A DNA stretch of 64,000 bases from positions 10,760,501 to 10,824,500 of the forward strand of contig CM060880.1 of NCBI GenBank assembly GCA_030762935.1. Direction: 5' to 3'. The translations under genes and the position numbers were made by a program. The stretch comes from Hymenopus coronatus (lineage: Eukaryota > Arthropoda > Insecta > Mantodea > Hymenopodidae). Under the pieces are notes generated by a model. That model saw nothing but the letters and a program-made list of their open reading frames with translations, made no database searches and was not told where the DNA came from. How positions within the stretch are numbered: the first letter of the stretch is position 1; each line of letters starts with the position of its first letter. Of this stretch, positions 24,290 to 35,640 are shown in pieces.

Positions 24290-26115
24290 AATTAAAAAAA
24301 TCTCATGTGTTCCATTCACACAACTTTCTCTACCTGTTCTGCAAACAAATATTCTTAAAAAAAGATAACTCCTTTATCTATATCATGCCAACTGACATAA
24401 ACATTAGTAGAACTGGTCTTATTATTTGCTTTTTATCTTAAAGGTAGAAGGGAAATAAGGGAATTTAATAGGCTAAAGCTGGTTGATATGTGAACAATTG
24501 AAGTTTGGTTTGATTGCAAATAAAACAAAAGAGAAATGAAATGAAAGGTGACCCCATTTGAGAAAAGTAACAAGTTTAAAATTGAAACCAATAACAGGAA
24601 TATCTGGGAAACAGTCAACTCTACAACAAATATGTGTATGACATAAATTGTGCTTTAACAAGATCTACATTTTTTGTGTGATAACTTTTTGTCTATTTCT
24701 TATGGTTTACCAGTTATACAAAAGTCATACAGATTGAACAGGTCTTCAGAAGCTATTCCTGGAAAATTCAAGATATACATTTTACTTGTGATGTAAATAT
24801 CTTTAATATGCAGTATTTTAATCAAAATCGTTAAGAGCCATTTTTGAGAAAATGAAAACACTTCCATGTAAAGGGTAATTTGAGTTAGGGGGATTTTCTT
24901 GAAAATCTTTGTCACATTCTTGGAAGATACTAAACTTAAATACCAAGTTAGGCATTTAACAGTCTTTTATTTTTTGAGCTATTCTGTCCACACCCACCAC
25001 CATTTCACACCCAGACCTTTTTCTAGCTGTTCTGCAAAAAAATTTTCTTACAAAACATTATTCTTTTATCTACATCATGCTAATCAAGATAAACATTAGC
25101 AGAATTGGTCTTATTTCTTGATTCTTTGTAAGCCAAAGAGACATACAGGAATACACTAGGCTAAAGCAATAGTCAAATCTTTTAAAAGTTGGTCGTTATG
25201 TGAAACAATTGAAATTCCACGCTCTTGGCTTGCCAGGAGTAAACAAAAGACAGATAAAAGAAAGATGACCTACCATTTGAAAAAACTTTAAGTAGCTTAA
25301 AATTAAAACCAGTAACACATATCCTGCAAACGATTAGCTGTAAAACAAAAATGTATATGACATACATTGTGTGTTTTAACAAGATCTACATTTTTGTGTA
25401 GCAAGTTTTTGTCCATTTTTTTTTTACGGTTTATCAGTTATGCAAAATTCAGAAGAATGAACGAACAGGCCTTCAGAAGCTATTCCCATAAAATTCAAGA
25501 TATACATTTGATTTCTATGTAAATATCTTTAATATATAGTATTTTAATCAAAATTGTAGGAGACATTTTTGAGAAAAACAACATTTTCAAAAAATTTTCC
25601 ATTTAAAGGGTAAATGGGGGAATTTCTTGAAAATCTTCTAAGATCCTAAACTTCAAATCCACATTCGAAGGGGAAATTTTTTTTCATGGTCTTCAATAAT
25701 TTTTTTGGATAGGAAAAGTAAATATTAATCCTTGAATAGCGTGATTATTATTATTTTCTAGTACTCCATGATCACTTCATGTAATTGTAACACCAAGTTT
25801 GGTATTTTTTGCTCTTTTAGCTTTTGAGCTATGCTGTCTACAGACACACATGAACATTTTTCTAAATATTCTTTTTTCACATACAGGGGACCTCAAAACA
25901 TATTTCTGGTGAAATTTTGTCATCAAATTTTTAGGTGGAATACATCTTCTCTATCTACTATGTACATGGTTCATATGTGCTAGAGAAAGTAAAAATGGAT
26001 TCAGGAGACCCTAAAACATGTATTTGTGGTGAAATCTTGGTGCCAAATTTTTGGGTGGAATACAATAGCTTTTCTAGCTACTATCTATATTATATATACT
26101 TATGTGCTAGAGAAA
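24290..26115 (+). repeat. unclassified 0.8-kb repeat family, two fused copies
   Basis: Copy one runs from TCATGTGTTCCATTCACACA (24301) to about 25025, breaking off in the block CCCAGACCTTTTTCTAG. It joins directly into the beginning of copy two (CTGTTCTGCAAAAAAATTT), which runs to the terminal palindrome at 25950-25990. Its last 120 bp are duplicated in tandem (26000-26115: CCCTAAAACATGTATTTGTG again to GCTAGAGAAAATAAAAATGG). Confidence 0.8.
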
Positions 26116-26897
26116 ATAAAAATGGTACAAAAATTAAGCTCAGAATCTGATTTCTCTAAACCAAATGCACAATATTAATATGGTCAATTTAATTAATTCA
26201 AAGCAATGTTTTTTTTCTTTTTTCAATATTTCTTAGGAATACCCTTTTTTAAGACATCTTTGTTAATTCAGATTTCACTAAATGTAGCAGGCTATTTTTC
26301 TACCCCTTGTCAGCAAGGGACTATGTTGTCCATACAACAAGTAGAATTATAACAACTTTCAAAACATAATATTTTTAATATTTATAAAAAATATATACAC
26401 AATAATTGAAGCTAAAATACATAACATTTATTGTAAAAAAAAAAAAAAAAATTAAAAACAGGCATAGTTATTGTACTTGAACTAAAAGTTCTGTTCTACG
26501 GAAGAGAGACATTTCTGTTGAGAAACACCTATTGCCAGTCTTTGCTAACTATGAAAACTGTAATTCCATCAGAGTTCTGCATAAAAGGAGTGGAACTGCC
26601 AAAATTTGAACTTAAAGCACGTGGTTAATAAATTTAACACAATGTGAATTGTGCACTTAGCCAAGAAACCCTAACATGATTGTGTGAACAATCAATCATG
26701 CAAATTGAGCCTATTTTCAGAATAATTAAAACACTGTATGCTCCCATACGTTCCACATCTAACTAAATAAAATTAAACTGTTTCTAAAATCAATAAATAA
26801 TGATGATTATGATGTAATAATAGTCATAATATAATACAACTATATTTGGCAGATAAAGAAGAAGTATTTTTTCCTTGAATCTTTTAACTGTTTGCAA
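26116..26897. other. non-coding AT-rich stretch
   Basis: Contains an A-run at 26434-26450; no gene or repeat seen. Confidence 0.4.
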
Positions 26898-27368
26898 TTA
26901 AATGAAGAAGGGATAGAAATGACAGGCAGTGCAAATTGCAATTTTTAATACGCTTAAAATATAAACAAACAGAAAACAAAAGTATAAATTTCTAGCCTTG
27001 TTTGTATCCATGTCAGAGACATACAAAAACGCTGGTAGTGATATAAAATAAATAACATGTCCCCAGTTTTCAGCAATCTTTCTTGGAGCTTCTACTAAAC
27101 GCCCTGTAATTTCGGCGATTGCTTCAAAATTCGGCTTATTTGTAATATGATGAAGTAACATGAAAAAATGTAAACAATAACTAGAGGTATTTACGTAGTG
27201 TGTTTCTAGCGTTCTATGTACAAGGAACGCACTGCTGATGCAACTTGATGTCGACAGTGCCCGGGTTAAGTCATGCAAGCGACCCACATCGAGCGCGCCT
27301 AGGACGGTAACGGGGCCTGGGGGGCGGTACATACGACGCACGTCACCGAGGGCAGCCTGTAACGACAT
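26898..27368 (-). CDS. unrecognised 156-codon ORF in a CpG-rich patch
   Basis: The first true ATG (27366-27368) sits in a strong context, GCCGCCATGT. The first 55 codons are GC-rich (MSLQAALGDVRRMYRPPG..., then TRALSTSSCISSAFLVHR), compatible with a mitochondrial-type presequence. The AT-rich remainder stays open for about 100 more codons and ends with a hydrophobic stretch (YFCFLFVYILSVLKIAICTA). A donor-like gtaaat follows codon THY, so the second half may be intron or read-through. No family recognised. A chance ORF through a promoter region is a serious alternative. Confidence 0.25.
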   Translation of the reverse strand: MSLQAALGDVRRMYRPPGPVTVLGALDVGRLHDLTRALSTSSCISSAFLVHRTLETHYVNTSSYCLHFFMLLHHITNKPNFEAIAEITGRLVEAPRKIAENWGHVIYFISLPAFLYVSDMDTNKARNLYFCFLFVYILSVLKIAICTACHFYPFFI

Positions 27369-27680
27369 GGCGGCGATCCCCCTATCACCAGCCGGAGTCA
27401 CGACTAAGCCTCGCCCGCAATTCCCTTCCTACACGCATTTTTATATTTCCCTTTACTCGCCTTTTAAACATAGCAATCTAAAATATTTTAACGTAAATAT
27501 ATTAATCACTTTCAAATCATTCCGTCTAACTACAATATAATGTTTAAAACTGGTTAGATATGAAGATACACTAAAAAATATTCCATCGCAATTTCGGGAT
27601 ATGGCTATCGGGAGGTACAGCCTCGATTGCGGACAACGAAATGCTCTAGCGGCCATCTTGACGTAAAGTCTTAAAACTAT
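27230..27680. promoter_or_regulatory. CpG-rich candidate promoter region
   Basis: This is the only dense CpG stretch in the left half of the window (27240-27430), with a second cluster at 27590-27660. Two YY1-like sequences are present (CGACATGGCGGC near 27363 on plus and CAAGATGGCC near 27653 on minus). It may be the promoter of UBF or of the ORF at 26898-27368; no direct evidence of transcription start is visible. Confidence 0.35.
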
Positions 27681-28299
27681 TAAATATGCACGTAATCAAT
27701 ACACAGAACCGATATAAGCATCAGAAAAGCACCATAAAACACATTTAAGTGTATTACGTCACTAATTTATCATATTTATATGCGATTTCAGATAAAAACA
27801 TTCACCTTCAATCTCCTTCCCCTCCTTCGCTATTCAGGTCTTCTAACACGTGTGATAGGACACGCGCCTTCAGAGCTACCACTACTAGAAAATATATGCA
27901 CGAAAATAAACGCATTCTATCTTTTGTATATAACATAGATTTAAAACTTTAGACATAAATTTATATGATAAACTATTGAAGAGCGATTTAGTTTGTATTA
28001 ATTTTATTATCACTCAGGATGGAACAAATACTATCAGCAGTTTTCCAGACGTATAGTTGCTTACTTTATAGTTTGACAGCCGTCGGTGCATTTAACTCTT
28101 GGACCACTACGATTGGTTGCATAAAAAACGCGGTAACCCTTTCCGGAATTAAATGCTTTTAAATTATATAATTCTCAATTCGACGTGCGTCCTCCTTTTT
28201 CATAAATTCTGCAACCATTTGTCCACCATCATTACACTGGATGATTAGGTTACATTATTATTGTTGTTCTTCTTGTTATAATAATAATAACAATAATTA
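27681..28299. other. non-coding stretch
   Basis: Moderate CpG at its left; an AAT/ATT tract at 28255-28310. No gene supported. Confidence 0.4.
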
Positions 28300-29345
28300 T
28301 TATTATTAAAACGTGTGCGACCAGAATAATCCTCACCATGCTATCCTCTTGTTCAGTCTAATTATCTAATATTTATTTTTATTTACTTTATCATTCATAC
28401 AAACCAAGTCTTCAGTCTCTTCAATAGCTTTAAATGAATGTTTAGGGAATCTGTAAAACTGTTTTCCATCGTCTATTACATCATATCTTTAACTTTCCAG
28501 TTTTTTCTTCTTATTTACAGATACCTTTGGATACCATAGGTTTCCATGTTGTGTCCGAAAATTTACCAGTTTATTATTACTTTCGCATACTTTTTGAAAG
28601 TTGTAAGACTATTCTAAATATTTTTTGAGGGAAGTCATTAGAAGAGTTGTTAATTTCATAGGTCTGCACAAGTGTAATTTATTATATATGTTTAAGTAAA
28701 CATAAATTTTATTCATTGTATTTTCACCAAAATATCATATATTCAGTGGAATGTATATTTGCACAGATAAGAGTTCATTTACTTTTTGACACATTTACTT
28801 GAGAAACATAGATTTTGCTATATTCATTTTGATTTTTGAAATAGTGGAAACTTCTTCCATATATATTTTCAACTATTTGAACCATGGAGTCTAGTCCTTT
28901 TATACATCCATATAATGTTCCACTTCATTATCCATTTAGAGTATTTTTAATTACTACCTAAATAAGAGTTATCTATTCAGAAGAATGGTTTTATAATTTG
29001 TTTCATGGTTTATTGCCCATTTTGGTAACTTATCAGCTATTTCATTTCCTTATATGCCTGAAACAGCTGGAAGCCAAATTAAGTTAATGTTAATCTTATG
29101 TTGTTGTGCATTAGGCCTTTTGATTCAATTTCAAGAAAAGTTTTATATATAATTATATCCATTCCTGTTTAGAGAGTTTTTGGAATTACTCAGGATGAGA
29201 TTTTCTTTAAATTTGGTCATCTTTATGGTTATTAATTCTGCTGAATAAATTGATACAAAGCTATTTAATTTAGCAGTATGTACTCTATTATAGTTAAAAT
29301 GATAGATGCAACTACTACTCCATGGTGTTTATCCTTAGAGCATTC
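28300..29345 (-). mobile_element. non-LTR retrotransposon RNase H region, degenerate
   Basis: The minus strand near 29040-29085 reads a decayed W-PAVSGI then GNEIADKLPKWA, the RNase H catalytic HxGxxGNExAD motif. A FSAEL-like block lies at about 29240. The downstream 28300-28950 part has no clear motif and is assigned by position. Related to the plus-strand relic at 57780. Confidence 0.55.
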
Positions 29346-29454
29346 AGCGTAGAAGTTTCCAGTTTTTAAATTTTGAGATAAACTCATAATTTCTTTTTAT
29401 TTCCATAACCATGTTTCCAAATATTTCAAAATCTATGTCATGATAACAAAGAAT

Positions 29455-30100
29455 CGAATGTATTCCATTCACATGACTTTCTCTAGCTATTCTGCAACAG
29501 ATTATTCTTACAAAAGTTGATTCCTTCTCTCCACTTTGTGGTAATTGAGATAAACATAAGACACCAGAAATGGTCAAATTAACTAGTTCCTTATTAGTAG
29601 AAGGGAAATAAGGGAATTCACTAGGCTAAAGCGATAGTCAAATGTTTTAAAATCTATTGCTATGTGATTGAAATTTGCTTCTTTGCATGGCCAGGAGTTG
29701 ACAAATTTCCTTATGAGAAAAGTTTTAATTATTTTTTAAACTGAAACCAATAACAAGGATTATCTCAAAAATGGTCAATGCCACGAAAAAAAAAAGAAGT
29801 ATATGACATAAGTTGTGTTTTTTAACAAGCTCAATATTTTTTGTGCAGTAAGTTTTTGTCTCTTATGGTTTACCAGTTATGCAAAATTTGCCTAGAATGA
29901 AGAGGTCTTCAGAGGTTATTCCCAGAAAATTCGAGATATACATTTTATTTGCCACGTAAATATCTGTAATATACAATATTTATTTAATTCAAAATTGTTG
30001 TTCCATGTAAAGGGTAGTTTGGGATGGGGAGATTTTTCTCAAAATCTTTGTCACATTCTTGGTATTCTTTATTTTCCTTTATTATCCCTTTTTTTCCTAT
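29455..30100 (+). repeat. unclassified 0.8-kb repeat family, 3'-truncated copy
   Basis: It begins GTATTCCATTCACATGACTT and runs through GGCCAGGAGTTGACAAATTT, GGTTATTCCCAGAAAATTCG and GGGTAGTTTGGGATGGGG, and stops after TCACATTCTTGG near 30060. The terminal palindrome is missing. Confidence 0.75.
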
Positions 30101-31125
30101 TGAGCTATTATTATTCATTAAATACAAGTTTCCACAACCTTAAGAGTACTGACCAAGTTTAATTTGTGCACTTTTATATAGGTACCCATTTGCATGACGT
30201 GTTTGCTGATTCCAAAGAAATTTCTTTTCTCTCTTCTGGCTATGGAATTTGATATCAATATATGCAAACACTTGTGTAGATTTGTTGTTATAGTGTGCCA
30301 TGTCTCTGCTAGATTACATTGTAATTAGATTTACTTCAATTAACATTTTATTTTCTTGTTTTACTCTTGTTGTATATGATCATTTGTATACTATTAGGCT
30401 TTGTCTTTTGGCAATCCCTACTTTTGGGAAACATAAAAGTTTTCTTTCTGAATAAATATCTGTATATTGCTGTGTTACACATTGGCACATTATGAATGAA
30501 CCAAACATACCACTAAATAATATGTTAACCTCTGTCTCTTAATTACTATAACTATAATATATAATGGTTTCAGAGGTATTCCTAAATATTTTAGTTATAT
30601 ATGACCCTGAAGTCAATTTAAATTAATATTACACATTAATATTATGTATACAAGGTGTTAATGAACTACGCTAAAATATTTTCAGAGCTAGTGGAGATGT
30701 CTTAAACAAGTAATTTGCGATAGATTTTTGGTCTGTTGGTTCAAATATGGAAGTTACAGCTACAGTTTCTAAAATGCCAGTATGCTGCATGCTAATGATG
30801 TTACCATTGAGTGCACAACACACGGAAATGAGATATGTCAGATCGATCCCTAGGGCGCAATGGTTATGGCATTGACTTTCAAGTTAAAAGGTATAAGTCC
30901 TTTTATTGCTTCAGAAGTATTTTCTTTGCATTATATTGAATATTTTATCACATAAGCCTTGCACCTTATGACCTCCTATAAGAATTATTTCCTTTAATGC
31001 TCTCCAAATCCCAGAGTTTGAGTCACATTCACTTTTTGTTTTTTTATGTTTTGTCTAAGCTTTTAATACTTATTTAAATTATACATTTTATTTTAACATA
31101 GTACAAATGTATCAATACAACTAAT
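30101..31125. other. non-coding stretch with one weak tRNA-like segment
   Basis: Near 30845-30900 a segment resembling a tRNA head occurs (CTAGGGCGCAATGGTTATGG), too decayed to assign. Otherwise AT-rich. Confidence 0.35.
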
Positions 31126-31395
31126 TGACTGCCTCTGTGGTCTAGTGGTCAATGAGCTGACTTCTCACCTGAAGGTCCCAGGTTCGATTTTCAGCAGAGG
31201 TGGGGAATTTTTCCTTAACCAGAATTATTCCCTATCCCCCATAGAGTCTGGAAGTATGAATGTGAGAGTAAATGTACGTGTGCTTATTAATATAAAATTG
31301 ATTAACCTAATGTTCTGAACCTACAGTTTCACAAATCAAAGCCCCCGATATGACCATTGAAGTTAAACGGGGCTATATAAATTAAAAAAAAAATC
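31126..31395 (+). repeat. tRNA-derived SINE, family 3, full-length with A tail
   Basis: Head GACTGCCTCTGTGGTCTAGT with B box GGTTCGATTTTC, body GTGGGGAATTTTTCCTTAAC and CCCTATCCCCCATAG, GAAGTATGAATGTGAGAGTA, then CCCCCGATATGACC and an A run at 31383-31393. Second copy at 61.9-62.0 kb. Confidence 0.85.
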
Positions 31396-31509
31396 TTTCT
31401 CACTAATGTTGTATCCTGCATAATACAATTTTCACATGCTATACTTAAAAATTGGTGGTGGTTTAAAGGTGAACAAACATGAATAAAATAACAATACTAA
31501 ATGCAAGTT

Positions 31510-32480
31510 TATAGGGACTGCTTGATATGGCGACCTGTGTTTTCAATGCAAAATTGGCAGTGGTGAAAGAGCCATTATTGTACTCTTATTAAAAATTCCT
31601 TGTGTTTGTCAAATAACCGCATTTGCTGCTATTATTTGGGCAGTTACATCCTCTTCTGAGGTGAGAGATGTTGCATGCACCATAGATTTGAGGTGACCCC
31701 AGAAAAAGATATCAATTGGGTTGAGGTTGGGCAGCATAAGCATGCTTCAAATGCTCTTGCACAGCTAGGGACAAATAGGGTGTAGTAGTTACATTTGATG
31801 ACTGATATTAAGAGATACATCTTTTAAAAATAAAGGTAAAATATTCTGCAACACATGAAGATAAACCAAGGTGGAAGCAGATATGGGGCCAATGGCATGG
31901 TCTGAAAGTCATATGTTTGCTGAAAACATCTGCTGGCGACTTCTCCATGACAGCATGTGGATTGACATAGTCCCACACATGGCTGATTCTTGAATTGAGA
32001 AGTAGGCCATCCCTGGTGAACCGGCCTCATCAGTAAGCAATACTGATGAAAAGAAATCAGGCTGCTGTAGTAAAGCACAACTACAAAATTGTAGCCAAGG
32101 GCCCAAGTCTTCCCGCCTAGTGTTTGCAGCTTCTGACGGTGAATTTGGTGATGTAATTCTTCATGTATGGCTTGATATATGCTAACACGGTTAGTGCACG
32201 TGCAATAGCTTGTGTACTGGTAGATGGCTCCTCTGCAATTCTCCTCAAATTGCACTGTGAGGTGAGTTTGTGTAACACTGATACCACATCTGTTGACTTG
32301 GAAGGTTCCTCCCTCTCACAAACGTCTATTGATGGACTGGAACATTGTGCAATGTGGTTGGCGCCTATCAGGATACTGTTCCCTGTACAGCGTTGCAGCA
32401 GCTAACCCATTACTTCTTGATTCACCATAAATAACATGCATATCTGCAAGTTCAGAAAAGTTGTATACATGCTCCATGTT
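31510..32480 (-). pseudogene. DDE transposase (DUF4817 type), degenerate
   Basis: Minus strand, across frameshifts: ADMHVIYGES-like start, NGLAAATLYREQYPDRRQPH and FQSINRRL (helix-turn-helix domain), VNRCGISVTQTHLTVQFEEN, then LTDEAGSPGMAYFSIQESAM (first catalytic Asp-Glu box), QQMFSANI, and finally PTSTQLISFSGVTSNLW-like PNLNPIDIFFWGHLKS (third box). The second Asp box (HDGAPAH-type) is not visible, so a deletion there is likely. Same superfamily as the relic at 22.1 kb but opposite orientation. Confidence 0.82.
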
Positions 32481-33071
32481 GTCCCACAAGCAATCCTCGG
32501 GATTCTAATTGCAGGACCAAATCATGGAAATCATAGTAGTGTCATTACACTGGCCAATCAGAATTGTGTCCTGAGTTGCAAATCATGGTAATTCTTAGTA
32601 CAGAGTTTACGTATTTAAAGACAAAAACTAAGACTGTATAACGGGAACCGAATCAATGATCTTTGGGACATCAGTTTCCGGCGTTACAGACTACGCCACC
32701 AGAGTAGATAAGTCCTGCACAGTAGGCAGATGTTCCTGTTGCACTGTCAGGTAATTAGTTTGAGATTTGAGAGATTTTTGTGGCATTAAATTTTGAGAAT
32801 AGTGATGGTCAGCTGCTTAAAATCAATATTCCTATATTCAAGCAGCAGACTTAGAGACATTCTTAGCCATTTTTCACCCAGCTTTGCTTTAACACAGACT
32901 TATCAGCATCTGAAAGCAATAGGTTTAACACTATATAAGTGTTATGTTTAGCTGCAAACCATACATTGCCCATCTCAAATCACTTATATTGGTCACATCT
33001 ACAATCCCTCGAGTTATTTCTGTGTAGTTTATTAATACCATATATATTGGATAATCCTGCACACCATTAAA
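32481..33071. other. non-coding stretch with tRNA-like fragment (minus)
   Basis: Positions 32640-32715 on the minus strand carry GGTGGCGTAGTCTGTAACGC and GATTCGGTTCCCG, resembling a SINE head or part of the adjoining transposon. No gene. Confidence 0.35.
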
Positions 33072-33315
33072 CAGCCACGCCATGGCTGAGTGGTTAGATC
33101 ACTGGCCTCTCACCTAGATGGCTTGGGTTCGATCCCTAACAGCATGTGAGATTTGTGGTGGACAAAGTGGCGCAGGGGTGGGTTTTCTCTGGGATCTCCA
33201 GTTTCACCCACATTCCACTTGTGCTCCACCTTCATTCCAGATAACATCAGTGTCATCACCTGTGGTACCACAAGTAGTAAAAGCGGGCATTAAACACTAT
33301 AAGAAACAAAAATAA
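33072..33315 (+). repeat. tRNA-derived SINE, family 2 copy
   Basis: Head GGCTGAGTGGTTAGATCACT, B box GGGTTCGATCCC at 33124, body GATTTGTGGTGGACAAAGTG, end CCACAAGTAGTAAAAGCGGG. It aligns throughout with 16268-16490. Confidence 0.85.
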
Positions 33316-34189
33316 CACCATTAAACTAGTTCTTATAATTAATCTTATTTGTATTTATGAATATTAAGATTACCCAAAATATAAATTATTTTCAGTTAAA
33401 AGATGATATAAATGGTGGAGAAAAATGAGGTAAACTAAGCCCAACTTCCTTGATAGACGTTCTTCTTGGAATAGACAAAATCCCATATAAATTTAATTCA
33501 AGTAGGTATGTTCTGATTAAAACAAATGGTAAAACTCATAGATATTAATATTTTAATGAACATTGAGAACAGATTGATAATCTTTATTTGGTGTAAAATA
33601 ATGATTTGGAGACAAAGTATGGCCAAGGATATTGATATACCTGTTATTTTACAAAAAAGATTAATTATATAATTATTATAGGATTGAACGTATATGAGAC
33701 TTCCAAAAATTGCTTCAGAAACTTAAAACATTCTCACTCTTTATTCTTTATATGCCAAGAGCTAATTTTATTTTTACCCATGTAACTTATATTCTAATTA
33801 GAAATGGTGGAAAGCTCACAAATGAAAATTTTTTTTTTTTTACATAATTTATTATATTAGGCAGCCGAACAATAATACTATAGATATAGTCACATATATA
33901 TGTGTAAATCATCCACTGTTTGCTAATTGTGACAGAGTAAGTTACAAATATTATATAGCTAGAACATTCTACTGCTCATTACATTACAAAGATACACTTG
34001 GAACTATTATTTATTCCCAAAGACCACACATTATCGTAATAAAATGTTCACAAATTGGTTTTTTAGGTTTCTTGCAACTTTTTGTTGTGTTCCCCTTCCT
34101 TTTTTTTGGTTAAGATTTACACATAACAGTCACCAATGTTATCCAGAAGCATCTTGTTTTAGCCAAGTCTCCACTCATTTAGAAACTAT
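33316..34189. other. non-coding AT-rich stretch
   Basis: No coding motif; may include the 3' part of the piggyBac element to its right. Confidence 0.35.
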
Positions 34190-35350
34190 AATTACAAGTC
34201 TCTCTTAATACCCGATTTTATGGAATATTTTCGCAAGAAATAGGGATTTGATGGTCCAGAGATAATAGAAGATATTGCCAACTGTTTTCCTAGATCCAGT
34301 CTACACCAATGGGTCAGAGTTTTTGTTTGAGGCGTGTTTTCTGTGTAAACAAAGTATACAGCTAAGCAAGCAATGTTCAGAATGTGCATAAAGTGCTAGG
34401 GGCCATCTGTGTGTACTCCTCCTTTTACTATAATGAGAACACAGCTTGTGCTGCTATAATCATAACATTTCGCTTTGAAAGAGGGACAGAAGTGAATACG
34501 TCATAATGCATTGTGGATAGCATTAGAAAGGTTTTCTTCCTCTTTAGGGCATATGAACTAAAAATGTTATCTTCACTGAATACAAACAGACAACAAAAGT
34601 TCTTGGTGTGAATATCTTGATGTTGCATATCTGTGGCTATAAAGGGCTTGTTTCTTTTCACAGCACCAACTTTGGACAAATCGAAAGTCATCAGCAGACT
34701 TGCAAAAAAAAATTATCAACGACTATATTTCTGCCATTACCTTTGAAACAGTAACACAAACATTTCACTACCTTCTCCTCATGATTATTTCTCTTCCAAA
34801 GCAGATTTACCTGTATAAATTTGGTCAGTTATTGGGGAGAATTTCTTGAATCACAAATCCACCATGCATTCAAGCCATATTTGGCCAGTTTTGATGGCAT
34901 ATATCTTGCCTTTCCTTTGTAAGGAAATAGTGCTCATCAACAGTGAGGGAATCAGAAGACACATAGTTTTTTTGAAGACTTGAATTTAGAATTTCAGATA
35001 TATCAGATATAACAACAGCTTAGTCACTTTTCAAACACTCAGCCCTAGTGTTCACATTGTCAAATCTTACTGCTTATCTGAGAAAATCTGTTAAGATATA
35101 TGCTTACATGATACAATGGGAATGAATTTGTTTTCCACATTTCCTTTGTGTTCAGTGTTAGAGAATCTTACTCCTGCTGTAATCAGTAAACCAAGATGTG
35201 CATAAAATTCTTCAGCTTTTGTTGTTTTTCATACTTTTGTTGTTCCTTCTGAATTTATATTATAATTTGTGAATACCTGCTGTATTCCTGTTGGTTTCAC
35301 ATACTATTGTATCACAGATTTCATCTGTAATAAACTCTAGAAGGTATCTT
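34190..35350 (-). pseudogene. piggyBac-like transposase, degenerate
   Basis: On the minus strand, in order across frames: FLEFITDEICDTIVCETNRN (35340 downwards), an RFDNVNTRAE segment with SDISEILNSSLQKN, LTVDEHYF, YTGKSALEEK, NIVVDNFFFASLLMTF, SKVGAVKRNKPF, KRKKTFLMLSTMHYDVFTSV and finally LNIACLAVYFVYTENTPQTK with LDLGKQLAISSI. This is the full domain order of a piggyBac DDD transposase, with several frameshifts and stops. TTAA-flanked termini were not identified. Confidence 0.85.
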
Positions 35351-35640
35351 TTATATTTATTTATTGAATTTCCAAAATGTTAAGTCTTATTTTACAATTG
35401 TATATTAGGACTATAGTTGTAAACAATGTGTACTTTTACATAATAACTGATAATACTAAATGTATAAGGGTTGGCCGATAAGTCCCAGGCCTCACACAGA
35501 TATGGCGCCACTAGTCCAGATAGATGGTAGCATCGTATATTTTAACTCTAGACTAGCTTGTATCATAGTTACAGGTCAATAGCTTGTTTAGTTTTCCAAT
35601 GACAGCATTATCAACAAGACAACTTTAGAGTTTTCACGAA

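Noticed and set aside
27453..27656. 67-codon minus ORF starting AAGATGGCC
   Set aside because: The start resembles a YY1-type promoter element, the peptide after codon 25 is AT-driven, and no in-frame donor or family match supports it as a gene.
30835..30900. tRNA-like head near 30845
   Set aside because: Only the A-box-like part is present; B box absent, so not called as a SINE copy.
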